Below the pieces are notes generated by a model that did not search any database, was not told the DNA's origin, and worked only from the letters and a program-made list of their open reading frames with translations. A stretch of 64,000 bases of DNA from Chitinophagales bacterium (GTDB lineage Bacteria > Bacteroidota > Bacteroidia > Chitinophagales > UBA10324), in contig JACDDS010000001.1 in assembly GCA_013816805.1 (NCBI GenBank), forward strand, positions 85,001 to 149,000, given 5' to 3'. Position 1 is the stretch's first letter. Each line of letters begins with the position of its first letter. Position numbers and translations under genes: made by a program. Shown here piece after piece: positions 20,409 through 30,011 of the stretch.

Positions 20409-21914
20409 TTGATTCCAATTCTCTCCGCACAGCAGGTTCGTGCTGCTGATCAATATACTATAGCGCATGAACCTGTAAAAAGCATTAATTTAATGGAGCG
20501 TGCTGCGCAGGCCTTTGTTAATGCATACATTGAATATTATTCTCCCGATTCTCCGGTAATTATCTTTTGTGGCTATGGTAATAATGGAGGTGATGCTTTG
20601 GCAATTGGCCGATTGCTCCATATCAAAAACTACAAGGTGAGCATTTATATCCTGGCCAATAAGCAAAATTATTCTGATCAATTTTCAGAGAACCTGATCC
20701 GGATAAAAAACATAATGCCAGGTATGGAGCATTACCTGGCAGAAGAACAGGATTTTCCGGTAATAAATGACAATGCCGTTGTAATTGACGGGTTGTTTGG
20801 TTCAGGGCTGAATAAAAAAATAACCGGAATTGCGAATTCATTAATAACATATTTAAACAAACAAGATGCACTTAAAGTAGCCATAGATATTCCAAGCGGG
20901 TTGTTTGCTGACGAAGCCTCAACAGGTAATAAATTTAATGCTGATCATACTATTGCTTTTCAAGTCCCGAAACTTTCATTTCTATTTCCTGAAAATTACC
21001 AATCAGTAGGCCACTGGGAAAAGGTGGATATCGGTTTAAATAAATCTTTCATTCAATCACTTCCCTGCAATAATTTTATACTGGAAAAAACGGATGTAAA
21101 AAAATATATAAGGGTTCGAAAAGAATTTGATCATAAAGGCACATATGGTCATGCTTTGATTCATGCAGGTAATACAGGTAAAATGGGTGCCGCCATTCTA
21201 TGCGCACAGGCATGCGTCCATACCGGTGCCGGATTGACGACCGTTCACATTCCTCATATGGAATCGTTCGCATTAAATGTTTCCATACCGGAAGCAATGA
21301 CCCTGGAATACCCAATACTGGAACCCGATCTCGCTATCGATCTGACCAGGTATTCTGCAGTTGCCATTGGGCCTGGTATTGGAATAGAGGTTTTACAGAA
21401 AGACTTTTTATTATCACTCTTAAAGCAAGTTACAGTGCCTTTAGTTTTGGATGCAGATGCCCTCAACATTCTTTCACAGGAAACTAATAGTCTAAGCCTG
21501 CTTCCTGCAAATTCCATTATTACACCTCATCTGAAAGAGTTTGAACGGTTGGCCGGGGAAACTTCAGATTGGCTTGATCGTCATCAATTGCAAGTGGAAC
21601 TGTCAGCGAAGCATTCGATATTTATAATCCTGAAAGGAGCGTATACCTGCATCACAACACCAGGTGGCAGGAGTTACTTTAATCCTACGGGAAATCCAGG
21701 AATGGCAAAGGGGGGAAGCGGGGATGTACTTACCGGGATAATTGTTTCTTTATTGGCCCAGCATTATACACCGCAGGAAGCAAGTTTAACGGGCGTTTAC
21801 CTGCACGGATTAGCTGGTGATATAGCAGCAAAAAAAACATCTGTTTATTCGCTGCTTCCTACCAACATTATACAGTGTATAGGTGATGCTTATAACCATA
21901 TACTGTATGATTAG
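20409..21914 (+). CDS. nnr: Bifunctional NAD(P)H-hydrate epimerase / ADP-dependent NAD(P)H-hydrate dehydratase
   Basis: This repairs damaged (hydrated) NADH and NADPH. Of its 501 residues, about 1-210 form the YjeF_N epimerase (CGYGNNGGDALAIGR, VVIDGLFGSGL, AIDIPSGL). The rest is the ribokinase-like dehydratase (HAGNTGKMGAAIL, LVLDADALNIL, ITPHLKEFERL, GNPGMAKGGSGDVLTGI). It starts with TTG 20409, the only start preserving the conserved N-terminus. It lies 18 bp after the NlpC/P60 gene. Confidence 0.94.
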   Translation: MIPILSAQQVRAADQYTIAHEPVKSINLMERAAQAFVNAYIEYYSPDSPVIIFCGYGNNGGDALAIGRLLHIKNYKVSIYILANKQNYSDQFSENLIRIKNIMPGMEHYLAEEQDFPVINDNAVVIDGLFGSGLNKKITGIANSLITYLNKQDALKVAIDIPSGLFADEASTGNKFNADHTIAFQVPKLSFLFPENYQSVGHWEKVDIGLNKSFIQSLPCNNFILEKTDVKKYIRVRKEFDHKGTYGHALIHAGNTGKMGAAILCAQACVHTGAGLTTVHIPHMESFALNVSIPEAMTLEYPILEPDLAIDLTRYSAVAIGPGIGIEVLQKDFLLSLLKQVTVPLVLDADALNILSQETNSLSLLPANSIITPHLKEFERLAGETSDWLDRHQLQVELSAKHSIFIILKGAYTCITTPGGRSYFNPTGNPGMAKGGSGDVLTGIIVSLLAQHYTPQEASLTGVYLHGLAGDIAAKKTSVYSLLPTNIIQCIGDAYNHILYD

Positions 21915-22009
21915 GTTTTTATGAATTTCTATCACACTTATTTCTATATGTAATGGAGGGATAGTGTAGAATTCGCATTTTAAAAGCTATTGCATCTTAT
22001 CTTTACGGC

Positions 22010-23362
22010 ATGAATTTGTCGCCACTCACTGCAATCTCTCCTATTGATGGCAGGTATCGCGAAAAGATTTCCATCCTCGATCAGTATTTTTCTGAATATG
22101 CTTTAATAAGATATCGTGTATATGTCGAGATAGAATATTTTATTTCATTGATAGAATTGGGTTTGCCACAGCTTTATTCTTTTGATAGGAATAAATATTT
22201 GGAGCTACGTTCTCTTTATAAAGATTTTAATGAAGCAGATGCAATCCGCATAAAGGAAATTGAAAGAACAACGAATCATGATGTTAAAGCAGTAGAATAT
22301 TTCCTCCGGGAAAAATTTCAATCATTGGAGTTCAATCCATACGTCGAATTTATCCATTTCGGGTTAACATCCCAGGATATAAATAATACTGCTATACCGC
22401 TTTCGCTCAAAGAATTTATTGATAGCCATTTCCTGCCATTACTATCTCAAATTACAGAGAAAGTAAAAGAAAGGGGTTTACAATGGAAAGATATTCCTAT
22501 GCTGGCTCATACCCACGGACAACCTGCGTCGCCTACCTTATTGGGCAAAGAATTTTTTGTTTTTGTGGAGCGGCTCATAGAGCAGAAAAGACAGTTACAG
22601 GCTGTTCCGTTCTCTGCCAAGTTTGGAGGCGCTACAGGTAATATGAATGCACATTATGTTGCGTATCCTGAAATGGACTGGGTTGCGTTTGCAAACAACT
22701 TTACAGAGAATATATTAGGCTTAAAGCGCTCACAATACACCACTCAGATCGAGCATTACGATAACCTCGCTGCACTTTTTGATTCTTTGAAAAGGATCAA
22801 TACCATTTTATTAGATTTTTGCCGCGACCTTTGGATGTACATATCGATGGAATATTTCGCACAAAAAATAAAGGAAGGTGAAGTGGGATCTTCGGCAATG
22901 CCTCATAAGGTGAATCCTATAGATTTTGAAAATGCCGAAGGAAATTTGCAGGTAGCAAATTCCATGTACGAATTTTTTTCAGCCAAGCTGCCGATTTCAC
23001 GGCTTCAGCGGGATCTTACCGATTCAACTGTCCTTCGAAATATGGGTGTGCCTGTAGCACACACCATGATTGCCTTTTATTCAATACTAAAAGGGGTGGA
23101 TAAACTGATTTTGGACGAAGGAAAACTGAAGGAAGATCTGGAACGAAACTGGTCCGTTGTTGCAGAGGCAATTCAAACAATTTTGCGGCGCGAATGTTAC
23201 CCGGATCCTTACGGAAAACTTAAAGAATTAACGCGAAAAAATGAAAGAATCACTTCACGGGAAATATTAGCATTCATTGAATCACTCGACATTGATGATG
23301 AGGTTAAACAAGAATTAAAAGAAATAACACCATTTAATTACACAGGCAAGTTTGTGGTTTAA
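22010..23362 (+). CDS. purB: Adenylosuccinate lyase
   Basis: PurB catalyses two beta-eliminations in purine synthesis, on SAICAR and on adenylosuccinate. It has 450 residues. It shows ERTTNHDVKAVEYF, THGQPASPT and the signature loop SSAMPHKVNP with catalytic serines S294/S295. A TATCTTTA element, a near match to the -7 consensus, ends 4 nt before the ATG. The DUF5522 gene starts 16 bp after its stop. Confidence 0.96.
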   Translation: MNLSPLTAISPIDGRYREKISILDQYFSEYALIRYRVYVEIEYFISLIELGLPQLYSFDRNKYLELRSLYKDFNEADAIRIKEIERTTNHDVKAVEYFLREKFQSLEFNPYVEFIHFGLTSQDINNTAIPLSLKEFIDSHFLPLLSQITEKVKERGLQWKDIPMLAHTHGQPASPTLLGKEFFVFVERLIEQKRQLQAVPFSAKFGGATGNMNAHYVAYPEMDWVAFANNFTENILGLKRSQYTTQIEHYDNLAALFDSLKRINTILLDFCRDLWMYISMEYFAQKIKEGEVGSSAMPHKVNPIDFENAEGNLQVANSMYEFFSAKLPISRLQRDLTDSTVLRNMGVPVAHTMIAFYSILKGVDKLILDEGKLKEDLERNWSVVAEAIQTILRRECYPDPYGKLKELTRKNERITSREILAFIESLDIDDEVKQELKEITPFNYTGKFVV

Positions 23363-23378
23363 AGAGTGGAAAAAAATT

Positions 23379-23570
23379 ATGGCGCAATTAACAGAGGGTG
23401 AAGATTACTATATCAATTCAGACGGCATGTTCGTTTTTACGGAGCAGTATCATATAAATCGGGGCTACTGCTGTAAAAACGGATGTCTTCATTGTCCGTA
23501 TGGATATAAAAAGCAAGAGCAGGAAGAAAACATTTTAGCAAATAATCCAGCAATCAATCGGGATCATTAG
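23379..23570 (+). CDS. Small Cys-rich DUF5522 family protein
   Basis: A 63-residue protein with the DUF5522 pattern: DYYIN.DG.FVFTE.Y, then GYCCKNGCLHCPYGYKK. Four cysteines are clustered in CC-x3-C-x2-C spacing, which suggests zinc or iron-sulphur binding, though no function is established. I prefer ATG 23379, just downstream of purB, over an overlapping TTG at 23352. Co-transcription with purB is likely. Confidence 0.8.
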   Translation: MAQLTEGEDYYINSDGMFVFTEQYHINRGYCCKNGCLHCPYGYKKQEQEENILANNPAINRDH

Positions 23571-23669
23571 TCCATTTATCATTTATTTAAACAAAGTGAT
23601 AATGATCTGCCCATACACCATTAATTAAAGCCTGTTAGTTGTAACTCAATAATGCTGCCTTCCATAAAT

Positions 23670-24890
23670 TTATTTAAACCGTATTGCTTTCACAGGAGTT
23701 ATTCTGGAAACCAGATAGGAAGGTATAATCAGCGTAAAAAAACAAACCAATAATGTCCCGATATTTAATCCTGCTATAAAGGCCGGATTAAGCAATACTG
23801 GTGCTACCCGCACATAATAAGAATCTTCCGGCAAAGTAATTACATGAAAATATTTTTGAACAAGGCATAATCCTATTCCAATTACATTCCCTAATAATAT
23901 ACCGGTGCCGGTTATATAGGCGGTCTGGTAAAGAAAAATTTTACGGATCAACCAGTTTGATCCTCCCAGCGATTTCAGGATACCGATCATATTAGTTCTT
24001 TCCAGGATTAAAATTAAAAGCACGGTAGTCATATTTATTATTGCAACCAGAATCATTAAGATCAATATCACATGCTCGTTCATGCTCTGTAATCCCAGCC
24101 AGTCAAACAGATTCGGATTTTCTTCTTTAACAGTTTGTGCAGCTAATTCCTGGCCGGCATATTTTTCATTGATAAGATATGCAAACTTATCCATGTCGTT
24201 TATATCATTTATGGAAACTTCAAACCCCCCCACCTCATCAGCCTGCCAGTCATTCAATTTTTGAATCTGCTCAATATCAACCAGGGCATACAAGCGGTCA
24301 TATTCTGCTAATCCTGTTTTATAAATTCCTGCAATCAAAAGTTTCCGGTATCTCATAGGTTGCTGAACAAAATATACCAACACATGGTCACCTGCTTTTA
24401 ATTGCAGTCGCTCTGCAGTGGATTGCGAAATAATTATTTTATTTCTTGCTGAAGTATCTGCTGCATTAAATGGTTTTCCAGCAACCATGGAATGGTTTAA
24501 AAAGCTCCAATCATAATCGGGTCCAATTCCCTTAAGAACAATGCCTTCAATGTCGGAGTCTGTTTTAAGAATTCCTGCTTTGGTCGCAAAAATCTGGATA
24601 TGACGAATACCTTTTACCGTATCGAGTGAGGGATAAAATGGCTGAATAAATGAAACCGGAACTTCCTCGTAAGAATTACCTTGTTGAATAGACCGTATGG
24701 CGATATGACCCCAGAAGCCAAACATTTTCTCACTGATCTCTTTTTGAAAACCACTTACAATTGAGCCGGCAATAATCATCACTGCAAGACTTAAAGCAAC
24801 GGCTGTAATGGCAACCCTTATGATCAACCTTGAAAATGAAGGAGAGCGGTTAAAAGCGATCCTTTGCGAAATGAAATATTCAAGATTCAT
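23670..24890 (-). CDS. FtsX-like ABC transporter permease (LolC/LolE type)
   Basis: A 406-residue inner-membrane permease of the MacB/FtsX/LolCE family. It has an N-terminal transmembrane helix (about 22-46), a large periplasmic domain, and three C-terminal helices (about 275-300, 320-345, 370-395). Family-typical segments are the N-terminal YFISQRIAF and the GILKSLGGSNWLIRKIF coupling loop. By analogy it would act in lipoprotein release or export. The ATP-binding partner is not adjacent. It diverges from the DUF1343 gene. Confidence 0.85.
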   Translation of the reverse strand: MNLEYFISQRIAFNRSPSFSRLIIRVAITAVALSLAVMIIAGSIVSGFQKEISEKMFGFWGHIAIRSIQQGNSYEEVPVSFIQPFYPSLDTVKGIRHIQIFATKAGILKTDSDIEGIVLKGIGPDYDWSFLNHSMVAGKPFNAADTSARNKIIISQSTAERLQLKAGDHVLVYFVQQPMRYRKLLIAGIYKTGLAEYDRLYALVDIEQIQKLNDWQADEVGGFEVSINDINDMDKFAYLINEKYAGQELAAQTVKEENPNLFDWLGLQSMNEHVILILMILVAIINMTTVLLILILERTNMIGILKSLGGSNWLIRKIFLYQTAYITGTGILLGNVIGIGLCLVQKYFHVITLPEDSYYVRVAPVLLNPAFIAGLNIGTLLVCFFTLIIPSYLVSRITPVKAIRFK

Positions 24891-24950
24891 GATATCTGGA
24901 TGATCCTTTCAAATTATAAGGCTTATTTATTAGCAATGATAAATCTTAGT

Positions 24951-24969
24951 CCGCTATTTTTGCTAGCGG
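24951..24969. promoter_or_regulatory. Palindrome embedding a -7 box between lolC/E-like and namZ-like genes
   Basis: CCGCTA (24951-24956) and TAGCGG (24964-24969) form a perfect 6-bp inverted repeat around TTTTTGC. On the plus strand the left arm and loop contain TATTTTTG (24955-24962), a full TAnnTTTG match 30 nt before ATG 24993. It could be a promoter with an overlapping operator, or a small hairpin. Confidence 0.4.
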
Positions 24970-24992
24970 GCTTCATATATAATAATATCTGT

Positions 24993-26180
24993 ATGCAAAA
25001 ATTCTTTTTAACTGAACTCATTCTCCTCATTTTTTATAGTTCCTGTTTCCCTCAGGTTATACAACCTGAAGATAATGTAACAACAGGTGCAGAACGAACA
25101 GAACAATATGTAAACTATCTTAAAAATAAAAATATTGCCTTATGTGTTAACCAGACTTCTGTTCTTGGAAATAAGAACCTTATAGATACTTTATTGCATT
25201 ACCATCTTACTATAAAAAAAATATTTGCCCCTGAACATGGATTCAGAGGTAAAGGAGATGCAGGCGAAAATATATTGAATACAATTGATTCAGCGACTAA
25301 AATTCCGGTAATTTCTTTGTATGGAAATCACCTGAAACCTCAGCCTGCGGATCTAAATGATTTAGATGTTATTGTCTATGATATTCAGGATGTAGGTGTG
25401 CGCTGTTATACTTACATTTCCACACTGCATTATCTGATGGAATCATGCGCCGAAAACAATATTGAATTGTTCATTCTGGACCGGCCGGATCCAAATGGGT
25501 TCTATGTTGACGGACCGGTATTGGATACTGCTTTCAGATCTTTTGTAGGACTTGATCCTGTTCCATTGGTTTATGGAATGACTACAGCAGAATATGCCCT
25601 GATGCTGAATGGCGAGCGCTGGCTTTCCAATGGTGAACAATGTAAACTGAGATATGTAACGTGCGGTGGATATGATCACAATATGATGTATAGCTTGCCG
25701 GTAACCCCATCTCCCAATTTGCGGGACATGACGGCTATCTATTTATACCCATCACTTTGTTTCTTTGAAGGAACAACAGTAAGTGTAGGCCGCGGAACAG
25801 ATAAGCCTTTCAAGGTGATCGGCTTTCCGCTATTTAAAGGTGGAAATGTTGTTTTCACACCTGTAAGCATGGCCGGAGCAAAAAATCCTCCATACCTGAA
25901 TGTGAAGTGTCATGGTAAGGATTTATCAGGACTTAATACCGGATTTTTTTTTGAAAACAAGAAAATTTTATTGCAATGGCTGATGACAATGTATGAAGCG
26001 ACCCCCGGCAAGGATAAATTTTTTATCCCTTTTTTTGATAAGCTTGCAGGCACAGATAAATTAAGAATACAAATTGAAAAAGGAGTGGCTGAAATGGAGA
26101 TACGCAGAAGCTGGGAACCCGGATTGTCTCAATATAAGGTGACAAGAAAGAAATATTTGCTGTATCCCGATTTTGATTAA
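24993..26180 (+). CDS. DUF1343 protein, NamZ-like exo-beta-N-acetylmuramidase
   Basis: The characterised member of this family, NamZ, releases N-acetylmuramic acid from the non-reducing end of muropeptides. Here 395 residues follow an N-terminal signal sequence (MQKFFLTELILLIFYSSCFPQ). Family segments include CVNQTSVLG, FAPEHGFRG, DLDVIVYDIQDVGVRCYTYI, ILDRPDPNG, YGMTTAEYA and SPNLRDMTAIYLYPSLCFFEGT. I choose ATG 24993 because the longer frame from 24864 overlaps the divergent permease gene and the palindromic promoter lies in between. Confidence 0.88.
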   Translation: MQKFFLTELILLIFYSSCFPQVIQPEDNVTTGAERTEQYVNYLKNKNIALCVNQTSVLGNKNLIDTLLHYHLTIKKIFAPEHGFRGKGDAGENILNTIDSATKIPVISLYGNHLKPQPADLNDLDVIVYDIQDVGVRCYTYISTLHYLMESCAENNIELFILDRPDPNGFYVDGPVLDTAFRSFVGLDPVPLVYGMTTAEYALMLNGERWLSNGEQCKLRYVTCGGYDHNMMYSLPVTPSPNLRDMTAIYLYPSLCFFEGTTVSVGRGTDKPFKVIGFPLFKGGNVVFTPVSMAGAKNPPYLNVKCHGKDLSGLNTGFFFENKKILLQWLMTMYEATPGKDKFFIPFFDKLAGTDKLRIQIEKGVAEMEIRRSWEPGLSQYKVTRKKYLLYPDFD

Positions 26181-26259
26181 TGTATTCACCTTTAGGGAAT
26201 TTATTCAATCGTTATTATTATTCTGTTTATTATTCTGATGGCTGATTTACTTATAAGTT

Positions 26260-27192
26260 ATGAGCGGATTAAAAGAAAATAGTTTAAAAATAGTTTTCCT
26301 TGGTACCCCGGAGTTCGCGGTTCCCTCCCTTGAAATTTTAATCAGAAATAATTATGATATAGTTGCTGTGGTCACTTCTGCTGATAAAGCCGCAGGAAGA
26401 GGATTGCAACTACAATCTTCGCCCATTAAAAAATTTGCATTAAACCATGGGTTGCAGGTTCTGCAACCAAATAATTTAAAGGATGAAAATTTTATTGATG
26501 ACCTTAAGAAACTAAATGCTGATTTGCAGGTAGTAGTGGCATTCCGAATGCTGCCAGAGGTGGTATGGAGCATGCCTCGCCTGGGCACATTTAATCTTCA
26601 TGCTTCTTTATTGCCGTTATATCGTGGTGCTGCCCCGATTAACCGCGCAATTATGAACGGCGAAACTGAAACAGGGTTAACAACATTTTTCCTTAAGCAG
26701 GAAATTGATACGGGTAAAATAATTTTCCAGGATAAAATAAGTATTGTTCAAAATGAGACAGCGGGAGAATTGCATGACCGAATGAAAATAGCCGGAGCAG
26801 AATTGGTGCTGAAGACAGTACAGGCAATCGGAAATGGAGACTATCCGCAGGTGGAACAACCAGTAACAAACAATTTAAAAAAAGCACCTAAAATCTTTAA
26901 AGAAGACTGCAGGATCAACTGGAACGAAAATAGTAATACGATACATAACCAAATCAGGGGATTGTCTCCTCATCCGGGAGCTTTTACGTTTATCAATGAT
27001 AAAATATTAAAGATTTTTTCTGCCGGAAAAATTATGGAAACCCCCACTGTTTCACCTGGTCAGATCAATACTGCAGAAAATTCAGTTTTGCGCTTTGCTG
27101 CTCAAGATGGATGGATAGAAGTGCATGAACTACAACTGGAAGGAAAAAGAATAATGAAAACCGTAGAATTCCTGAAGGGCTTTCGCTTTTAA
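26260..27192 (+). CDS. fmt: Methionyl-tRNA formyltransferase
   Basis: Fmt formylates initiator Met-tRNA. It has 310 residues. The N-terminal formyl-transfer domain shows FLGTPEFAVPSLE and the catalytic set N112, H114 (NLHASLLPLYRGAAPINRA) and D150 (EIDTG). A C-terminal OB-like domain follows (IRGLSPHPGAF). It has its own 79-bp upstream spacer and converges with dapF; def is not adjacent. Confidence 0.95.
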   Translation: MSGLKENSLKIVFLGTPEFAVPSLEILIRNNYDIVAVVTSADKAAGRGLQLQSSPIKKFALNHGLQVLQPNNLKDENFIDDLKKLNADLQVVVAFRMLPEVVWSMPRLGTFNLHASLLPLYRGAAPINRAIMNGETETGLTTFFLKQEIDTGKIIFQDKISIVQNETAGELHDRMKIAGAELVLKTVQAIGNGDYPQVEQPVTNNLKKAPKIFKEDCRINWNENSNTIHNQIRGLSPHPGAFTFINDKILKIFSAGKIMETPTVSPGQINTAENSVLRFAAQDGWIEVHELQLEGKRIMKTVEFLKGFRF

Positions 27193-27206
27193 TATGTATT
27201 TAGTTA

Positions 27207-27998
27207 TTATATCTCCATTTCTCCTCTAAATACATGGGTAACAATGCCTTCTAACCAGACATCGCTGAAAAGATTTTCCTGTTCCCTGCTGAAATCAACT
27301 TTTAGATCACCGCCTAAAGCGTGAACTATCCAACTTTGTTTTAATTCATTCCGCTCTGTATATAAAGAAGCCGCAATGGCGGTTGCCACTGTTCCTGTTC
27401 CACAGGCTAATGTTTCGCTCTCAACACCACGTTCATAGGTACGCATGAAAAGGTCCCCGTTTTCAATCCGGGCAAAATTTACATTAATTCCTTTCTCTCT
27501 ATAAGTTTCATTGTTCCGGATTTTTCTTGCTTCCGGAGCAATTTCAAAATTTAAATTATCTGTGAACACTACGTAATGGGGCGATCCGGTATTTAATACA
27601 AATGCTTCATTCAACTTTTCCACTTTTGAAACCGTATTCATAGAAATCCGGACCAGGTCATTTCCGGTTACTTTCGCTTTATGAATTCCATCATAAGCAA
27701 GGAAGGTAACGTCAGAAGTAACCATGCCTAATTGTCGTGAAAAAATGATCGAACATCTGCCGCCGTTACCGCACATAGATCCAATTAATCCATCTGAATT
27801 ATAGTAGATCATTTCAAAATCAACGTCTTTATGGTTTTGCAATAATATTAACCCATCGGCGCCTATGCCGAAATGCCTGTGGCACATTCGGGCAATTTTT
27901 TCTTGTGCGGAGGGAAATGATAAATTGCGATCATCTACTATAATAAAATCATTTCCTGCTGCATGAAATTTTTCAAATTTTATTTTATTTGCTTTCAT
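27207..27998 (-). CDS. dapF: Diaminopimelate epimerase
   Basis: DapF interconverts LL- and meso-diaminopimelate for peptidoglycan and lysine synthesis. It has 263 residues. The two catalytic cysteines are visible: C76 in GSMCGNGGRC and C199 in ETLACGTGT. The family N-terminal FEKFHAAGNDFIIVD is intact. It diverges from the DegP-like gene. Confidence 0.95.
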   Translation of the reverse strand: MKANKIKFEKFHAAGNDFIIVDDRNLSFPSAQEKIARMCHRHFGIGADGLILLQNHKDVDFEMIYYNSDGLIGSMCGNGGRCSIIFSRQLGMVTSDVTFLAYDGIHKAKVTGNDLVRISMNTVSKVEKLNEAFVLNTGSPHYVVFTDNLNFEIAPEARKIRNNETYREKGINVNFARIENGDLFMRTYERGVESETLACGTGTVATAIAASLYTERNELKQSWIVHALGGDLKVDFSREQENLFSDVWLEGIVTHVFRGEMEI

Positions 27999-28045
27999 AA
28001 GTCTTAAACTACAGGTAACACGTTAAAATTTCACACCTGTCGAAA

Positions 28046-28079
28046 TTTGTTTTTGAACCTCTTTATGTCTTTAAATTTG
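28046..28079 (+). promoter_or_regulatory. Putative promoter of the degP-like gene
   Basis: TTTG at 28046-28049 and TAAATTTG at 28072-28079 are separated by 22 nt, the best match in the window to the Bacteroidota -33/-7 promoter pair. Start codon at 28209 leaves a leader of roughly 120 nt. Confidence 0.5.
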
Positions 28080-28208
28080 TTGTTCAGAATGAATCAATCC
28101 TGTTAAAAATTAGTTAAAGTATTTTGCCTGGTAATTTCAATAAAATACATTCGTTTTTAAAGGCATATTTTTTGAATAATCAACAGCGTAAAAATTAAAT
28201 CACAAACT

Positions 28209-29720
28209 ATGAATATTAAGAAACTTGGCCTCACTGCTTTTGTGGCCATCGTTAGTGCATTGGTAGCTGTATCAGCTTACAAATATCTTGATAATAAATA
28301 CAACCCTGTCTCCTTTGAACAGAGGCAGGCTTCCTCTCATTTTGCGCAGGTTAATTATGACCCTATGCCAAGTGCAGGACTTACAGACTTCAGGTATGCT
28401 GCTAAAATTACAACCCCTGGAGTGGTACATATAAAGACCAGCTATGCTCCCCGCCAGGCTTCCCGTAACGATCAGGCTAATCCTTTTCGTGATTTTTTTG
28501 GGGACGACTTTAATCCATTCGGTCAGCCTTTCCAGCAGCAGCCATCTGAATCATCGGGTTCAGGTGTTATCATTTCTGATGATGGCTATATTGTAACAAA
28601 TAACCACGTGATTGATAAAGGTGATAAAATTCAGGTGATTCTCGCGGATAAAAAAACCTATGAGGCAAAGGTAATAGGAACTGATGCCTCTACGGATCTT
28701 GCTCTTATAAAAATTGATGAGGATAATCTTCCATTCATCTCTTTTGGCAATTCAGATTCCATAAGCGTAGGAGAATGGGTTTTGGCTGTAGGGAATCCAT
28801 TTAACCTGGAATCTACGGTAACAGCAGGTATTGTAAGTGCGAAAGGAAGAAATATCAATATTATTGGACGTGAAAGCAGAGATCGTGGCCAGTCCAACGA
28901 TGCGATTGAAGCATATATACAAACAGATGCTGCTGTAAACCCAGGGAATAGCGGAGGTGCATTGGTTGATACCCGTGGGGCACTGATTGGTATAAATTCC
29001 GCTATTGCTACACCGACCGGAACATTTGCCGGTTATTCATTTGCAGTACCAGTGAACATTGTTAAAAAAGTGGTGAATGACCTTATGAAATTCGGTGTAG
29101 TTCAGCGCGGATTTCTTGGAGTTAGCATTGCAACTGTTACAGATGATCTTGCTAAGGCAAAACACCTCGATAATTTGAATGGTGTGTATATTGATTCCGT
29201 AAACAGTGGCAGCGCCGCTTCTGCCGCCGGTTTAAAGCATGGTGATGTAATAACCAAAATTAATAATAGTATGGTTAATACTTCTCCTGAACTGCAGGAA
29301 CAAGTTTCCCGCTACCATCCCGGTGATAAAATCAGCGTAACTTATTTAAGGGAAGGAAAGGAAAAAACTGCAGATGTAGTTCTGAAAAACAGGGAAGGGA
29401 ATACGGAATACATTAAAAAAGAAGAAGTCAGCTCTCAGGCTACTTTGGAAGCCTTAGGTGCAGAATTCACGGAATTAAATGATAAAGAAAAGAAGGATTT
29501 AGGCTTGAATGGTGGAGTAAAGGTGATTAAGCTTAACGATGGCATTCTCAGCCGTAATACCAGTATCCGTGAAGGATTCATTATTACAAAGCTGGGTGAT
29601 CGTAACATCAACAGTGTAAATGACCTTAAAAATGCTTTAGCAAGTAAAAAAGGTGGTGTAATGATGGAAGGCCGGTATCCTGATTTTCCAGGTCAATATT
29701 ATTATGCGTTCGGATTATAA
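28209..29720 (+). CDS. degP: Do/DegP (HtrA) family serine endoprotease
   Basis: A periplasmic quality-control protease with chaperone ability. Its 503 residues begin with an N-terminal membrane or signal segment, followed by a trypsin-like domain with triad H133 (TNNHVID), D163 (STDLALIKID) and S248 (NPGNSGGALVD), then two PDZ domains (about 300-390 and 415-500). It ends before a clear terminator. Assignment to DegP rather than DegQ or DegS rests on two PDZ domains and cannot be settled from sequence alone. Confidence 0.93.
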   Translation: MNIKKLGLTAFVAIVSALVAVSAYKYLDNKYNPVSFEQRQASSHFAQVNYDPMPSAGLTDFRYAAKITTPGVVHIKTSYAPRQASRNDQANPFRDFFGDDFNPFGQPFQQQPSESSGSGVIISDDGYIVTNNHVIDKGDKIQVILADKKTYEAKVIGTDASTDLALIKIDEDNLPFISFGNSDSISVGEWVLAVGNPFNLESTVTAGIVSAKGRNINIIGRESRDRGQSNDAIEAYIQTDAAVNPGNSGGALVDTRGALIGINSAIATPTGTFAGYSFAVPVNIVKKVVNDLMKFGVVQRGFLGVSIATVTDDLAKAKHLDNLNGVYIDSVNSGSAASAAGLKHGDVITKINNSMVNTSPELQEQVSRYHPGDKISVTYLREGKEKTADVVLKNREGNTEYIKKEEVSSQATLEALGAEFTELNDKEKKDLGLNGGVKVIKLNDGILSRNTSIREGFIITKLGDRNINSVNDLKNALASKKGGVMMEGRYPDFPGQYYYAFGL

Positions 29721-29740
29721 TCAATTTATGAATTCAATTA

Positions 29741-29770
29741 AATCCCTGGTTAGAAGCCGGGGATTTTTCT
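29741..29770 (+). terminator. Terminator after the degP-like gene
   Basis: AATCCCTGG (29741-29749) pairs with CCGGGGATT (29757-29765), with one G-T pair, around a 7-nt loop. A T-rich tail follows immediately. Confidence 0.8.
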
Positions 29771-30011
29771 TTTATGTAAGATCCTGATTCAAATAATTAC
29801 AGCCTTGTTAAACCTATGATGTAAATTTTTGTCTGACCAAGTCATAGCACACATGCTTTTCAATTCTGCGCCTATAGTAATATATCAGGATTTTAATGGT
29901 AATCTATTTTTTGGTACAGGATAATTGTGGTAAATATGCACGTTGAAAATGTATTATACTCTTTCATTTTTATATTCAAAAACAACTTAGCAGATTAAAT
30001 AATGCTTCATT

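Noticed and set aside
24864-24992. Longer N-terminus of the NamZ-like gene
   Set aside because: It overlaps the divergent permease start and the putative promoter palindrome, and the ATG at 24993 gives a proper signal peptide.
28011-28040. ACAGGT/ACCTGT inverted repeat between dapF and the degP-like gene
   Set aside because: Only six base pairs with an 18-nt spacer, easily chance in AT-rich DNA.
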